A stretch of DNA of 35,549 bases from Bacillota bacterium (GCA_023443225.1 JAEZVF010000100.1:1-35549), one strand, 5' to 3'. Numbered from the stretch's first letter, positions 1 to 7,855 are shown. Program-made: numbers and translations. Notes: a model not told the origin generated them from the letters alone.

Positions 1-93
1 ACACTCCTTTAAATAGTCAAAGCTATAAAATTTTATAAAAAGTCCACAGTGTTACTATTGATTATAACAAAGTTGAAATGGAAAGGAGAGTAT

Positions 94-119
94 TGATGTA
101 TTTGATAACAAATACATCA
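94..119 (+). promoter_or_regulatory. Hairpin between ribosome site and start codon
   Basis: A perfect 11-bp inverted repeat (TGATGTATTTG, loop ATAA, CAAATACATCA) lies between the only good ribosome site (AGGAGAG, 84-90) and the ATG at 131. Unfolded, that site is about 40 nt from the start, which is too far. Folding the hairpin would shorten the effective gap to roughly 15 nt. The repeat could instead be a DNA operator. The repeat is seen; its role is inferred. Confidence 0.6.
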
Positions 120-134
120 TACAAGAAACTATGA
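96..134 (+). CDS. Possible 12-codon leader ORF overlapping the LURP-one gene
   Basis: An ATG correctly spaced (5 nt) after AGGAGAG opens a 12-codon frame (MYLITNTSYKKL). It ends in TGA overlapping the next ATG as ATGA. This gives an alternative explanation for the distant ribosome site: ribosomes translate the leader and restart at 131 by translational coupling. The start codon lies inside the hairpin stem, so leader translation and hairpin folding would compete. Too short to judge by coding statistics. Confidence 0.35.
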   Translation: MYLITNTSYKKL

Positions 135-610
135 AACTTTATATTAAGCAAAGATTATTCTCGTTGGGTGATAAGTATGATGTATACGATATGAATGAAA
201 ATGTAGTGTTTGATGTAAAAAGTGAACTCTTTACGATTGGTGCTAAACTTCATCTGTGTGATTCTTCAGGTAATGAACTGTACTACATCAAAAGAAGGCT
301 TACTTTTATGCTTGCACAATATGAAATCTATAAAAACCATAGTTTATGTGCAACTGTTAGTCAGGAATTTGCATTGTTTCGTTCTAAACTGAATGTTGAT
401 AGCAGCTTTGGTAATTTCGAAATCGACGGTGATTTTTTAAGTATGGATTATACTATAACAAAAAATGGACAATATTTCGGTAGTATACACAAAGTATGGC
501 TATCTTGGGGAGATAGCTACGAATTGGATATTCCAGACGCTGAGAATGCAGGATTTTTATGTGCTTTAGTCATCGCAATCGATAATTGTCTGCATAATGA
601 GGATAAGTAG
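131..610 (+). CDS. LURP-one-related (Tubby-like fold) protein
   Basis: A 159-residue protein resembling the LURP-one-related/YxjI family (former DUF567). The family forms a small Tubby-like beta-barrel wrapped around a central helix; its bacterial function is unknown. Visible hallmarks are the N-terminal basic strand MKLYIKQRLFSLGDKYDVYD, repeated short strands of the type YYIKRRLTFMLAQYEIY, and a hydrophobic C-terminal helix (about 139-152, GFLCALVIAIDNCL) expected to plug the barrel. There is no signal peptide, so it is probably cytosolic or peripheral to the membrane. ATG 131 is chosen because no in-frame start closer to the ribosome site exists; the hairpin and leader ORF upstream deal with the spacing. 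It is monocistronic, followed by 254 bp without a gene. The family call comes from pattern recognition and length (usually 150-200 residues). Confidence 0.75.
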   Translation: MKLYIKQRLFSLGDKYDVYDMNENVVFDVKSELFTIGAKLHLCDSSGNELYYIKRRLTFMLAQYEIYKNHSLCATVSQEFALFRSKLNVDSSFGNFEIDGDFLSMDYTITKNGQYFGSIHKVWLSWGDSYELDIPDAENAGFLCALVIAIDNCLHNEDK

Positions 611-761
611 GTAAGAGGAACTCATCATAATTTAGTGGTATAGGACGGAAGGTTCGCCAATTTTATCAGATATAAATGGTGCAAAAAGGTAATATATTTA
701 TTTTTATGGTAAAAAAATTCAATAAAAGTATTAAAAAACAATTATTTTCTCAAATATCAGG

Positions 762-788
762 TTGAAGATTTTGGGAAAAAGGTATACT
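762..788 (+). promoter_or_regulatory. Candidate promoter for the PAS-GGDEF operon
   Basis: TTGAAG (762-767), 15 bp, TATACT (783-788) is a usable sigma-A-like promoter with a short spacer, about 75 nt upstream of the cyclase start. The rest of 611-864 is AT-rich. It contains only a 29-codon ATG frame (from 679) without a ribosome site, and no terminator or RNA gene that I can recognise. Confidence 0.35.
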
Positions 789-864
789 ATTATGATATTA
801 ATGTTTGTGAATGTGACAGCTGTAGATTGCATAGATTGAAAACGAAAGAGAAGAAGGAATTTAT

Positions 865-1875
865 ATGACTTTAAAAGTAAATGCAAATGATTATAACAGC
901 AATGGCAACAGCAAGGAATCTAAAGATGAATTAAAAGTAATTGATATTTCAGATTCTATGATACTTGATATTATAATGAGACATTCATTGGATACTATTT
1001 ACTTTAAAGACCGTAATTCAAGATTTTTTGCTAACAGTCAAGCTCATGCAAATCAATTCGGTTTTACAAGCTCGAAGGATTTGGTCGGAATGAGTGATTT
1101 TGATTTCTTTCCGGAGGAATTTGCAAGGAAGGCTTTTCTTGACGAGCAAAGAATTATGGAAACTGGAATTCCTATTGTAGGAAAAGAAGAAAAGTGGGTT
1201 ACACCCGAAGGAAAGTGTGTTTGGTTTTCTGCATATAAATATCCAATATTTAATCAGCAAGGGGAGATCATAGGTACTTGGGGAACATCAAGGGATATTA
1301 CAGCTTTAAAACTGACACAGGAAGAATTGGCAAAAACCAATGATCAATTGGAGGCTGTGAATCTCAAACTCAAAAAGTTATCCGAAATGGATGGTCTGAC
1401 TGAACTATATAACCAACGAAAATTCCACGAGGTTTTAGAAGAGACGATAGATACATACAAACGAATTGAAGATCTTGGAGCAGAAGCAGACTTTTGTGTG
1501 ATGTTGATGGACATTGACGGTTTTAAGCACATTAATGACCAATATGGACATCCAATGGGTGATAAAGCAATTCGCCACCTGGCTGACATCATTCAAACGA
1601 ACAAAAGAGAAAACGACATTTGTTTCCGGTATGGAGGGGATGAATTTGCGGTCATCCTGCCAAATACTAAATTAGAGGAAGCATTACCTATTGGAGAACT
1701 ATTTCGTAGTAAAATTGAAGAGAGCAGCTTGGATTTTGAAGGTGGTAGGATTCAACTTACCATTAGCGTTGGTGTTGAAGCATATCATTTGGAGGATTCT
1801 GTATATGAGTTATTAACAAGAGTTGATAAGAAATTATATGTTTCTAAGAAAAAAGGAAAAAATCAAGTGAACTAG
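865..1875 (+). CDS. PAS-GGDEF diguanylate cyclase
   Basis: Predicted to make cyclic di-GMP from two GTP. Residues 30-150 form one PAS domain with a typical closing strand and DIT motif (GTWGTSRDIT, 138-147). A short coiled coil (148-172) leads into a GGDEF domain (174-335). The catalytic motif GGDEF is intact (257-261), and an RxxD product-inhibition site (R248, D251) sits exactly five residues before it, so feedback control is expected. There is no transmembrane segment or signal peptide: a cytosolic sensor. The PAS ligand cannot be told from sequence. The start is supported by GAAGAAGGAA about 7 nt upstream. Only 12 bp separate it from the next gene, so the two are almost certainly cotranscribed. 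Confidence 0.9.
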   Translation: MTLKVNANDYNSNGNSKESKDELKVIDISDSMILDIIMRHSLDTIYFKDRNSRFFANSQAHANQFGFTSSKDLVGMSDFDFFPEEFARKAFLDEQRIMETGIPIVGKEEKWVTPEGKCVWFSAYKYPIFNQQGEIIGTWGTSRDITALKLTQEELAKTNDQLEAVNLKLKKLSEMDGLTELYNQRKFHEVLEETIDTYKRIEDLGAEADFCVMLMDIDGFKHINDQYGHPMGDKAIRHLADIIQTNKRENDICFRYGGDEFAVILPNTKLEEALPIGELFRSKIEESSLDFEGGRIQLTISVGVEAYHLEDSVYELLTRVDKKLYVSKKKGKNQVN

Positions 1876-1887
1876 GTAGGAGAAAGA

Positions 1888-2370
1888 ATGAATGAAAAAG
1901 TATTAGTTCTGTCACACAAAGAACAAGCTATGAAATATTTCAAAGATGGGTATAATTGTGCACAATCTGTATTTCTTGCTTTTTGTGATGAATATGGAAT
2001 GGAATTCGAAACGGCTCTAAAAATTAGTTCATCCTTTGGGGCAGGAATGGGCAAACTACGAGAAGTCTGTGGTGCGGTTAGTGGCATGTTTATGGTGGCA
2101 GGTATGATTTACGGTTATACTGACCCGAAAGACCTTACAAGTAAAACAAAACATTATGAGAGAATTCAGACTTTGGCAAAAGAATTTGAAGACCAGAATC
2201 GTTCCATCATTTGTAGGGAGCTGTTAGGTATTGGGAAAGAAAAAGATGGCCCTACACCAGAAGTTCGTACCAAGGAATATTATCAAAAAAGACCATGCTT
2301 AGAATTAGTTGGAATGGCCGCGGATATTATGGAACATTATATAAATAGCAATAAAGGTAACTTAGTATAG
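1888..2370 (+). CDS. C_GCAxxG_C_C family (redox-type) protein
   Basis: A 160-residue member of the C_GCAxxG_C_C family (Pfam PF09719), small proteins with spaced conserved cysteines thought to be redox-active or metal-binding; no precise function is known. The signature is visible: GYNCAQSV near residue 22, then FGAGMGKLREVCGAVSGMFM (50-69), and further cysteines at ICREL and PCLEL in the C-terminal third. Mostly helical, no signal peptide. A TAGGAGA ribosome site sits 12 nt after the cyclase stop. The operon pairing suggests that the redox state or ligand of this protein is tied to the cyclase output; that link is inference. Confidence 0.85.
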   Translation: MNEKVLVLSHKEQAMKYFKDGYNCAQSVFLAFCDEYGMEFETALKISSSFGAGMGKLREVCGAVSGMFMVAGMIYGYTDPKDLTSKTKHYERIQTLAKEFEDQNRSIICRELLGIGKEKDGPTPEVRTKEYYQKRPCLELVGMAADIMEHYINSNKGNLV

Positions 2371-2429
2371 TAATTAACAAATAAAGTTAGAATTATTTTC
2401 CGTTTTCTTTTATAATCATACATGTTACT

Positions 2430-2468
2430 GTCTGCACGTTGAATGGTCGCTTGCAGACTTTTCTTTAT
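2430..2468 (+). terminator. Terminator after the cyclase operon
   Basis: Inverted repeat GTCTGCA (2430-2436) / TGCAGAC (2452-2458), with inner CG pairs possible, directly followed by TTTTCTTTAT. The 15-nt loop is long but the T-rich tail is convincing. It separates the cyclase pair from the response-regulator operon. Confidence 0.5.
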
Positions 2469-2533
2469 ATCGGGATTAAGATAGGCATATAGAAGAGCAA
2501 AAGTAGTTTAGTACATAGTGGAGAGGAGATAAG

Positions 2534-3217
2534 ATGGAACAGATAAGTATATTAGTAGTTGAAGATGATGAAGATATCAACAGTTTATTGTGTAAGTTTC
2601 TAGAACGGCAGGGATATCACACCGTTGGAGCATTTTCAGGCACAGAAGCAAAATTATTATTGTCCATTCATAGATTTGATTTGATATTACTTGATTTAAT
2701 GATACCTGGGATTACGGGGGAGGCATTAATTTTAGATCTTAGAAAAGAGTATTCCATACCAATTCTTGTCATATCAGCAAAAGGCAACTTAATGGATAAG
2801 GTTAGTGCCTTAAAGAACGGTGCTGATGATTATATGACAAAACCATTTGAGAGAGACGAAGTACTTGCAAGGGTTGAAGCTTTACTACGAAGAAGTAAGG
2901 GAATACAGACTACAGAAATAGAGAGAAATGACTATACCTTCAAGCAACTGCAGTTAAAATTGAATTCGAGAGAAGTGTTTGTAAAAGGTAATTTAATAGC
3001 ACTTACAGCCTATGAATTTGATATTTTGTTACTATTTCTAAAACATCCAGAACGAGTTTTTACAAAGGAACAGCTTTATCAGCTCATATGGAAGACAGGG
3101 TATTATGGAGAAGATAATACGATTAATGTACATATTAGTAACATTCGAAAGAAGATAAAGGAATATGACGAAGAAGTATATATAAAAACAGTTTGGGGAA
3201 TTGGTTATAAGTTGTAA
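2534..3217 (+). CDS. OmpR/PhoB-family response regulator
   Basis: A 227-residue DNA-binding response regulator. The receiver domain (4-118) has the acidic pocket ED-D (E10, D11, D12), phospho-acceptor D54 in LILLDLMIPG, S81 and K103 (MTKPF). A winged-helix effector domain (about 130-226) ends in the usual GIGYKL. It should be phosphorylated by the histidine kinase at 5146-6051, which sits behind the two ABC genes. The order regulator-ATPase-permease-kinase is common in Firmicute systems that sense and pump peptide antibiotics (bacitracin or lantibiotic type). The start is supported by GAGAGGAGATAAG before ATG. The likely target is the ABC pair, reached across a 129-bp gap that contains an inverted repeat (3288-3314). 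Confidence 0.9.
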   Translation: MEQISILVVEDDEDINSLLCKFLERQGYHTVGAFSGTEAKLLLSIHRFDLILLDLMIPGITGEALILDLRKEYSIPILVISAKGNLMDKVSALKNGADDYMTKPFERDEVLARVEALLRRSKGIQTTEIERNDYTFKQLQLKLNSREVFVKGNLIALTAYEFDILLLFLKHPERVFTKEQLYQLIWKTGYYGEDNTINVHISNIRKKIKEYDEEVYIKTVWGIGYKL

Positions 3218-3287
3218 TTATATCTTTCAGTATATACATCTTTATACTTTTTTTATGTTTTATTAAGTACTAGTTAAAATTATTTCT

Positions 3288-3314
3288 CTATGATTAAGCT
3301 TGAATAAATCATAG
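3288..3314. promoter_or_regulatory. Inverted repeat upstream of the ABC genes
   Basis: CTATGATT (3288-3295) and AATCATAG (3307-3314) form a perfect 8-bp inverted repeat with an 11-bp spacer, 32 bp before the ABC start. The half-site centres are 19 bp apart, not the ~11 bp usual for OmpR-type dimers, so it could be a regulator site or merely an RNA hairpin. No clear sigma-A promoter is visible here. Confidence 0.3.
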
Positions 3315-3346
3315 AAATGCAAACTATTGATTGAAAGGAGTATAGA

Positions 3347-4270
3347 ATGCAAGGGATAATTTTAACAACTAAAAATCTTACGAAGAAGTATAAGAGTGTT
3401 ACTGCACTTAATACTATCAATATGCAGTTAAGAGAAGGAGAAATATACGGACTTGTCGGAAAGAATGGGGCTGGAAAGACTACCCTGTTACGCCTTATTG
3501 CTGGGCAAACTTATCAAACAGAGGGAGAAATATCTCTATTTTACAAGACTTCCTATAAAGAATTGAATAAAGAGAGAAGGAGAATTGGAGCAATCATCGA
3601 GGCGCCCAGCTTTTATCCTTATATGACAGCCATGCAGAACCTGGAATATTATCGTATCCAAAGGGGCATACCGGGGAAGAGCTGTATCAAAGAAGCATTA
3701 AAGGAAGTAGGACTAGCTGGCGCAGGAAATAAAAAGTATAGAAACTTTTCCTTAGGTATGAAACAAAGACTTGGTTTGGCGCTTGCTCTTATGAATAAGC
3801 CGGAATTATTATTATTAGATGAACCTATAAACGGATTAGATCCCTTTGGAATTGTTGAAATCAGAAATCTTTTATTAAAACTCAATAAGGAAAAGAACAT
3901 TACCATCCTCATATCCAGTCATATACTATCTGAATTATCCAATCTTGTGACTTGTTATGGTTTTATTGATCAAGGGAAAATGATAAAGGAGATTTCCCAT
4001 GATGATTTGAGTAGAGAATGCAATAGATATTTAGAATTAAAGGTAGATAAAGTAGACAGGATGACAACATTGCTGGAAACGGAATTAGGCTATACTGCTT
4101 ATAAAGTATCTCCGGATTATTCCATTCAAATTTTCGACTACTTAGACCAGCCTGCCATGATTAGTGAACTTGCGGTCAGACATGGAGTTGGACTAAAAGC
4201 ATTAAATGTTAAGGAAATAAACCTGGAGGATTATTTTATTCAATTAGTTGGGGGTGAAAGCAATGATTAA
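3347..4270 (+). CDS. ABC transporter ATP-binding protein (BcrA/LanF type)
   Basis: A 307-residue ATPase of the multidrug/peptide exporter class. Walker A is GKNGAGKTT (38-46), the signature is FSLGMKQR (134-141), Walker B plus glutamate is LLLLDEP (154-160), and the H-loop SSH lies near 190. Residues beyond about 220 form the C-terminal extension typical of BcrA-like ATPases, which energise two-component antibiotic exporters. It is cytosolic, docking on the permease encoded next, whose ATG overlaps this gene by 8 bp. AAAGGAG precedes the ATG. Context with a two-component system favours antimicrobial-peptide sensing or resistance; the substrate is not readable from sequence. Confidence 0.9.
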   Translation: MQGIILTTKNLTKKYKSVTALNTINMQLREGEIYGLVGKNGAGKTTLLRLIAGQTYQTEGEISLFYKTSYKELNKERRRIGAIIEAPSFYPYMTAMQNLEYYRIQRGIPGKSCIKEALKEVGLAGAGNKKYRNFSLGMKQRLGLALALMNKPELLLLDEPINGLDPFGIVEIRNLLLKLNKEKNITILISSHILSELSNLVTCYGFIDQGKMIKEISHDDLSRECNRYLELKVDKVDRMTTLLETELGYTAYKVSPDYSIQIFDYLDQPAMISELAVRHGVGLKALNVKEINLEDYFIQLVGGESND

Positions 4271-5042
4271 CTATATAAGAAGTGAATTCTACCGTATTTT
4301 ACATTACAAATGGACCTATCTGTTTATAATAATATGTAGCGCATTACTGCTAAGCAGCAATATTGTATTAGCAGCCGTAAAGTACTCTGATAGTAGGTTC
4401 CCATATGCTACCACTGATTTTTCTTTAGCCAATGCATTAACAAGTATGGGCATGATTTATCTACTCTGCATTACAGTATCTAGCATGATATTTAATCATG
4501 AATATCGTAATCAGACCTTGAAAAACTGTGTTTCTTATGGCTATTCTAGAGCTACAATTTTTTTCGGAAAATTGTTAGTGCAAATCGTATATTCAATGAT
4601 TGTGTTCGTAATCATATTGGGATCTTTTATTTTAAGTGCCTATCTTTTACTCGAGAATTCTGGTTCCAGTTCTATATATCAGCTAGTGAGGGCATGTTTT
4701 GCTTGCCTTCCCTTATTCATCAGTGGATTGGCAATTACAAATTGCTTTTTGTTTATGATTGAAGGATCCGGTGCTGCAAGCGCCGCAGCTTTGAGTGTCA
4801 TGTTTGCACTACCTATGGTGTGTAATATGTTGGCAATGAGATTTGACATATTTGCAAAGATATATAAAGTTCTGGCATGGTCAATCGTAAATTCACCTAG
4901 TTATAGGTTTTCAACTGGATTAGCAATTACTTATTGGGATACACAGCAACGTTTTATAAACTGCTGGATCATAGGAATTACTACTACAGTTTTGATTTCG
5001 ATGGTTGGATTTCTAGCATTTAGAAAGAAAGACATTAAATAA
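4263..5042 (+). CDS. ABC-2 type permease (BcrB/LanE-like)
   Basis: A 259-residue membrane protein with about six hydrophobic segments: YLFIIICSALLLSSNIVL near the N-terminus, then a MGMIYLLCITVSSMIF stretch, further helices, and a C-terminal ILISMVGFLAF-type helix before a basic tail. It should form the membrane channel for the preceding ATPase. I choose ATG 4263, inside the end of the ATPase gene, because GGGGGTG (4250-4256) is ideally spaced for it; a TTG at 4248 in the same frame lies before that site. The 8-bp overlap implies translational coupling. Only one permease gene is present, so the working exporter is probably a homodimer or borrows a partner. Confidence 0.82.
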   Translation: MINYIRSEFYRILHYKWTYLFIIICSALLLSSNIVLAAVKYSDSRFPYATTDFSLANALTSMGMIYLLCITVSSMIFNHEYRNQTLKNCVSYGYSRATIFFGKLLVQIVYSMIVFVIILGSFILSAYLLLENSGSSSIYQLVRACFACLPLFISGLAITNCFLFMIEGSGAASAAALSVMFALPMVCNMLAMRFDIFAKIYKVLAWSIVNSPSYRFSTGLAITYWDTQQRFINCWIIGITTTVLISMVGFLAFRKKDIK

Positions 5043-5145
5043 TTTCTGCCTATTGTAGAGACAGCCAAAGCACACAGGAACATCAAAAGACACAAAAAGA
5101 GAGATTCATAATGTCTAATTCATAACTTGGAATGGGGGTGTGGTC

Positions 5146-6051
5146 TTGATTTACTTTTGCTTAATAATAACTTCAATGTTTCTTATACTTGTTGTCCGTT
5201 ACAGTTTACTAAGACATGCATTAAAAACTGCATCAAAGCAAATGAAGGAAATAGAACTGCATCCGGATAGCAACAGGCAGATTAGAGTGATGTCTGCTGA
5301 ATCGGATATGGAAGATTTATTAAAGATGATTAATGAGCTTTATAATGCCAGACAAGAAGAACGGATTATACATCTAAAAAAAGAAATACAAATCCATCGT
5401 GAGATTGAAAATATTTCTCATGATTTACGCACTCCTCTAACCTCCATTCTAGGATATGTTGACTTAATACAAGATAAAGAAACCAAGGAAGAAGAAAGAT
5501 TGGAATACCTGCAGATTATTCGGAAAAGAGCAAAAGTTCTGCAGGGATATATTCAAGACTTTTACGAGTTATCTAGAATTGAGGGTGAGAATTATCCAAT
5601 TCTTTTGGATACAATACAGGTACAGAATACCTTAAGTGAGTCTGTGGTTGCATATTATAGTGAGTTTGAAAAAAAACAGATTCAAGTTAATGTTGATTTA
5701 ACGGAAAAAGCCTGTTTTATCATAGTAGATAAGATACAATTCAACCGCATCATCAATAATCTAATTCAGAATGCATTAAAATACTCAGAGAAAGTGTTCT
5801 TTATACGACAGAGTATCCAAAATGGAAATTGTATCATCCGGTTTGAGAACGACAAAAATGGAATGAAGCAAGAAGAAATTAAATTTATATTTGACCGATT
5901 TTATACCGGAGATAGTACGAGGAATAATCAAAGTACCGGCTTAGGGTTAACAATATCAAAAATATTGGTGGAGAAAATGAAGGGAAGTATTGAAGCTAAG
6001 ATAGACCAAGATAGGTTCATTATAGAGTTAAGCTTTCCAATACAATGGTAA
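5146..6051 (+). CDS. Membrane sensor histidine kinase, intramembrane-sensing type
   Basis: About 301 residues with a single N-terminal transmembrane helix and essentially no extracellular domain. This suggests that it does not bind ligand alone and may be controlled through the ABC transporter. It has an H-box NISHDLRTPL (phospho-acceptor His about residue 92 from the chosen start), N-box NRIINNLIQNALKYS, F-box FDRFYTG and G2 GLGLTISK. The G1 box is degenerate: NDKNGM replaces the usual DxGxG, so ATP binding may be altered. GGGGGTG (5134-5140) is well placed for TTG 5146; GTG 5140 lies inside that site. The stop faces the metF stop 14 bp away, with a small CAATG/CATTG hairpin between. Confidence 0.87.
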   Translation: MIYFCLIITSMFLILVVRYSLLRHALKTASKQMKEIELHPDSNRQIRVMSAESDMEDLLKMINELYNARQEERIIHLKKEIQIHREIENISHDLRTPLTSILGYVDLIQDKETKEEERLEYLQIIRKRAKVLQGYIQDFYELSRIEGENYPILLDTIQVQNTLSESVVAYYSEFEKKQIQVNVDLTEKACFIIVDKIQFNRIINNLIQNALKYSEKVFFIRQSIQNGNCIIRFENDKNGMKQEEIKFIFDRFYTGDSTRNNQSTGLGLTISKILVEKMKGSIEAKIDQDRFIIELSFPIQW

Positions 6052-6065
6052 GTATTATCATTGCA

Positions 6066-6929
6066 TCAACACAATCCCAGATTTCTAAATAGAGTGGAAC
6101 TTACATCCACTTTATTCAAGGTATATAGGTGGATACCAGATACTCCGTAATTTAATAGCTCTATCATTTGATTTGTTGCATAATCTAGCCCAGCCTTTTT
6201 AAAATCATCAGGTCTGTTTTCGTACTTATCAAATAGAGTACGTAATGATCCCGGTATGGAAGCACCGGATAATTCAACAATGGTATGAATTTGTTTGGGC
6301 GAAGTTATTGGCATAATACCAGTTGATATCGGAACGGATATCCCATAACTTAATGCCTTTTCATAAAATTGATAAAATTTTTCATTATCAAAGAAAAGCT
6401 GTGTAATTAGAAAATCAATTCCAGCATCTACTTTAGCCTTTAAATAATACAGATCCTCCTGTTGATTCTTAGATTCAGGATGTATTTCCGGATAACATGC
6501 ACCGCCGATACAGGAAGTGGAGTGCCGTTTTATTAATGATACAAGATCCAGAGCATATTTGTATTGACGACGATCGTAAGCTTCATCGTTCATATCTTGA
6601 GGCCGGTCGCCCCGAAGTGTTAAGACGTTATTTATATTATTCTCAATTAACTCTTCAAGAAACTTGCTTAGCATGTTTTGATTTAAGGCCACACTTGTTA
6701 GATGTGCCAGTGCTTGGATGTTGCATTTATTTTGTACATAAGAAGCAATATCTAAAGTTCGCTTGCTTGTACTGCCGCCGGCTCCGTAAGTGATACTAAT
6801 AAAATCCGGGTTCAAATTCTTTAATTCATCTAGAGCTTTCAATAGCAATTCTATATCATTATCATTTTTTGGTGGAAATACCTCAAAAGAAAATACGGTT
6901 TTTCCGTTTTGGTAAATATCTTTAATCAT
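6066..6929 (-). CDS. metF: 5,10-Methylenetetrahydrofolate reductase
   Basis: Reduces methylene-THF to methyl-THF for methionine synthesis; FAD enzyme with a TIM barrel, 287 residues (usual about 280-300). Recognisable motifs are FSFEVFPPKND at the N-terminus, ISITYGAGGST, ALAHLT, LRGDRP, GGACYPEIHPES (the folate/FAD region), DFLITQLFFDN, TGIMPI and the closing GIHLYTLNK. The start at 6929 is preferred over an upstream ATG at 6953 because GGAAAGGG lies 7 nt before it. It is a single gene, divergent from padR. Its promoter reads TTGTCA, 18 bp, TATAAT on the minus strand and overlaps the padR promoter. No SAM riboswitch or T-box is visible in the short leader. Confidence 0.95.
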   Translation of the reverse strand: MIKDIYQNGKTVFSFEVFPPKNDNDIELLLKALDELKNLNPDFISITYGAGGSTSKRTLDIASYVQNKCNIQALAHLTSVALNQNMLSKFLEELIENNINNVLTLRGDRPQDMNDEAYDRRQYKYALDLVSLIKRHSTSCIGGACYPEIHPESKNQQEDLYYLKAKVDAGIDFLITQLFFDNEKFYQFYEKALSYGISVPISTGIMPITSPKQIHTIVELSGASIPGSLRTLFDKYENRPDDFKKAGLDYATNQMIELLNYGVSGIHLYTLNKVDVSSTLFRNLGLC

Positions 6930-7003
6930 TAATAAACCCTTTCCGTATACCATGAGTAAATACTTATGGTCTTACGATTACAAATTTCATATTTTTTGTT
7001 TTT

Positions 7004-7032
7004 ATTATACCATGAATAAATTTCTGTTGACA
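7004..7032 (-). promoter_or_regulatory. metF promoter, overlapping the padR -35
   Basis: On the minus strand TTGTCA (about 7028-7033 on +), an 18-bp spacer, and TATAAT (about 7004-7009). The -35 hexamer shares five base pairs with the padR -35 on the other strand, so only one polymerase can occupy the region at a time. Confidence 0.6.
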
Positions 7033-7055
7033 ATATCCAAAGTTGCTCATATAAT
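7027..7055 (+). promoter_or_regulatory. padR promoter, perfect consensus
   Basis: TTGACA (7027-7032), 17 bp, TATAAT (7050-7055): an exact sigma-A consensus. The spacer and the bases just after the -10 hold two copies of the palindrome that recurs before the exporter operon, as expected for an autorepressed regulator. Confidence 0.85.
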
Positions 7056-7073
7056 ATAACCAACATTGGATAT
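7033..7073. promoter_or_regulatory. Tandem PadR-type operators at the padR promoter
   Basis: Two sites share the form ATATCCAA-N2-TTGGATAT. O1 (7033-7050), between -35 and -10, has a perfect left half and a weak right half. O2 (7056-7073), just after the -10, has a perfect right half (TTGGATAT) and one mismatch in the left (ATAACCAA). Centre-to-centre distance is 23 bp. The perfect version is at 7855-7888. Confidence 0.65.
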
Positions 7074-7118
7074 AATACATACAAAATTATTAATTGGATA
7101 AACCATGAAAGGAATACT

Positions 7119-7832
7119 ATGATACGAGCGTTGATTTTATTTTATCTGAATATAAAACCGACTCATGGATACGAGATACAGAAATTCTTCCAGATATCTG
7201 GAACAGAGCAATGGGCTAAGATACAGTCCGGGTCAATCTACTATGCACTATCTAAGCTTGAGAAGGAAAAATTTATTAAGGTAGTTAGAGAAGAGAGAAC
7301 AGGATCTCGAATACGGAAGGTCTATGGCATTACGGAAAGCGGAAAGGAGGAATTGAAAAAGGAGTTAAAAGTTCAAATGGCTGCACCAATTTCCAATATC
7401 GGTTCCATGAAGTTCCTGACTTATCCTATGTTATGTGAACTATCTCAAGAAGAGATTGCAGCAATAACAAATAAGCATATTGTGGAATTAAAGGAAGAGC
7501 TGGCGTATTGGAATAAATGGAGAAAGGTGAAAATCTCGGAATTCTCAACGAAGTTAGATGCTTTAAGTTTTGATTATGCAATTCACAGTTTAGAGGATCA
7601 GATTGAATGGCACGAAGAATTGGTTGATCAATTGGACACCTATGTAAATCAAGGTATGGACGTCAAGAATTACATTAAAGCATTTGACTTTAGTGAAATT
7701 AATCCGAGCATTACCATATCAGAAGAAGATGTGGAATCAATGGTAGAAAAGATAAAGGAAGAGTTATTAAAGAATCCCAAGAATGCTGCAGTTAACGTAA
7801 ACCGGATTTTGGGTGAGTTAAAAAATCAGTAA
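7119..7832 (+). CDS. PadR-family transcriptional regulator
   Basis: A 237-residue PadR protein. The N-terminal winged helix (1-85) carries the family hallmarks: LILFYLNIKPTHGYEIQKFF, SGSIYYALSKLEKEKFI and the wing RKVYGITESGKEEL. A long C-terminal helical part (about 95-200, rich in Glu and Lys) forms the dimerising coiled coil. PadR proteins usually repress a neighbouring exporter and themselves, and release DNA on binding a drug or phenolic compound. The matching palindromes at its own promoter and before the ABC operon support that here. GAAAGGAATACT precedes the ATG. It ends in a 15-bp terminator hairpin that contains the stop codon. The effector is unknown. Confidence 0.92.
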   Translation: MIRALILFYLNIKPTHGYEIQKFFQISGTEQWAKIQSGSIYYALSKLEKEKFIKVVREERTGSRIRKVYGITESGKEELKKELKVQMAAPISNIGSMKFLTYPMLCELSQEEIAAITNKHIVELKEELAYWNKWRKVKISEFSTKLDALSFDYAIHSLEDQIEWHEELVDQLDTYVNQGMDVKNYIKAFDFSEINPSITISEEDVESMVEKIKEELLKNPKNAAVNVNRILGELKNQ

Positions 7833-7855
7833 ACAATTAATTACTGATTTTTTAA
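7818..7855 (+). terminator. padR terminator hairpin
   Basis: Perfect 15-bp stem: TTAAAAAATCAGTAA (7818-7832) and TTACTGATTTTTTAA (7841-7855), 8-nt loop, with the T run inside the 3' arm. The stem starts within the last padR codons and includes the stop. It is AT-rich, so termination may be partial. Confidence 0.7.

Noticed and set aside
679..768. 29-codon ATG frame in the gap before the cyclase gene
   Set aside because: No ribosome site, lysine- and phenylalanine-rich as expected from random AT-rich DNA.
6043..6063. Hairpin CAATG/CATTG between the kinase and metF stops
   Set aside because: Short, overlaps the kinase stop and lacks T-runs on either strand, so not convincing as a terminator.
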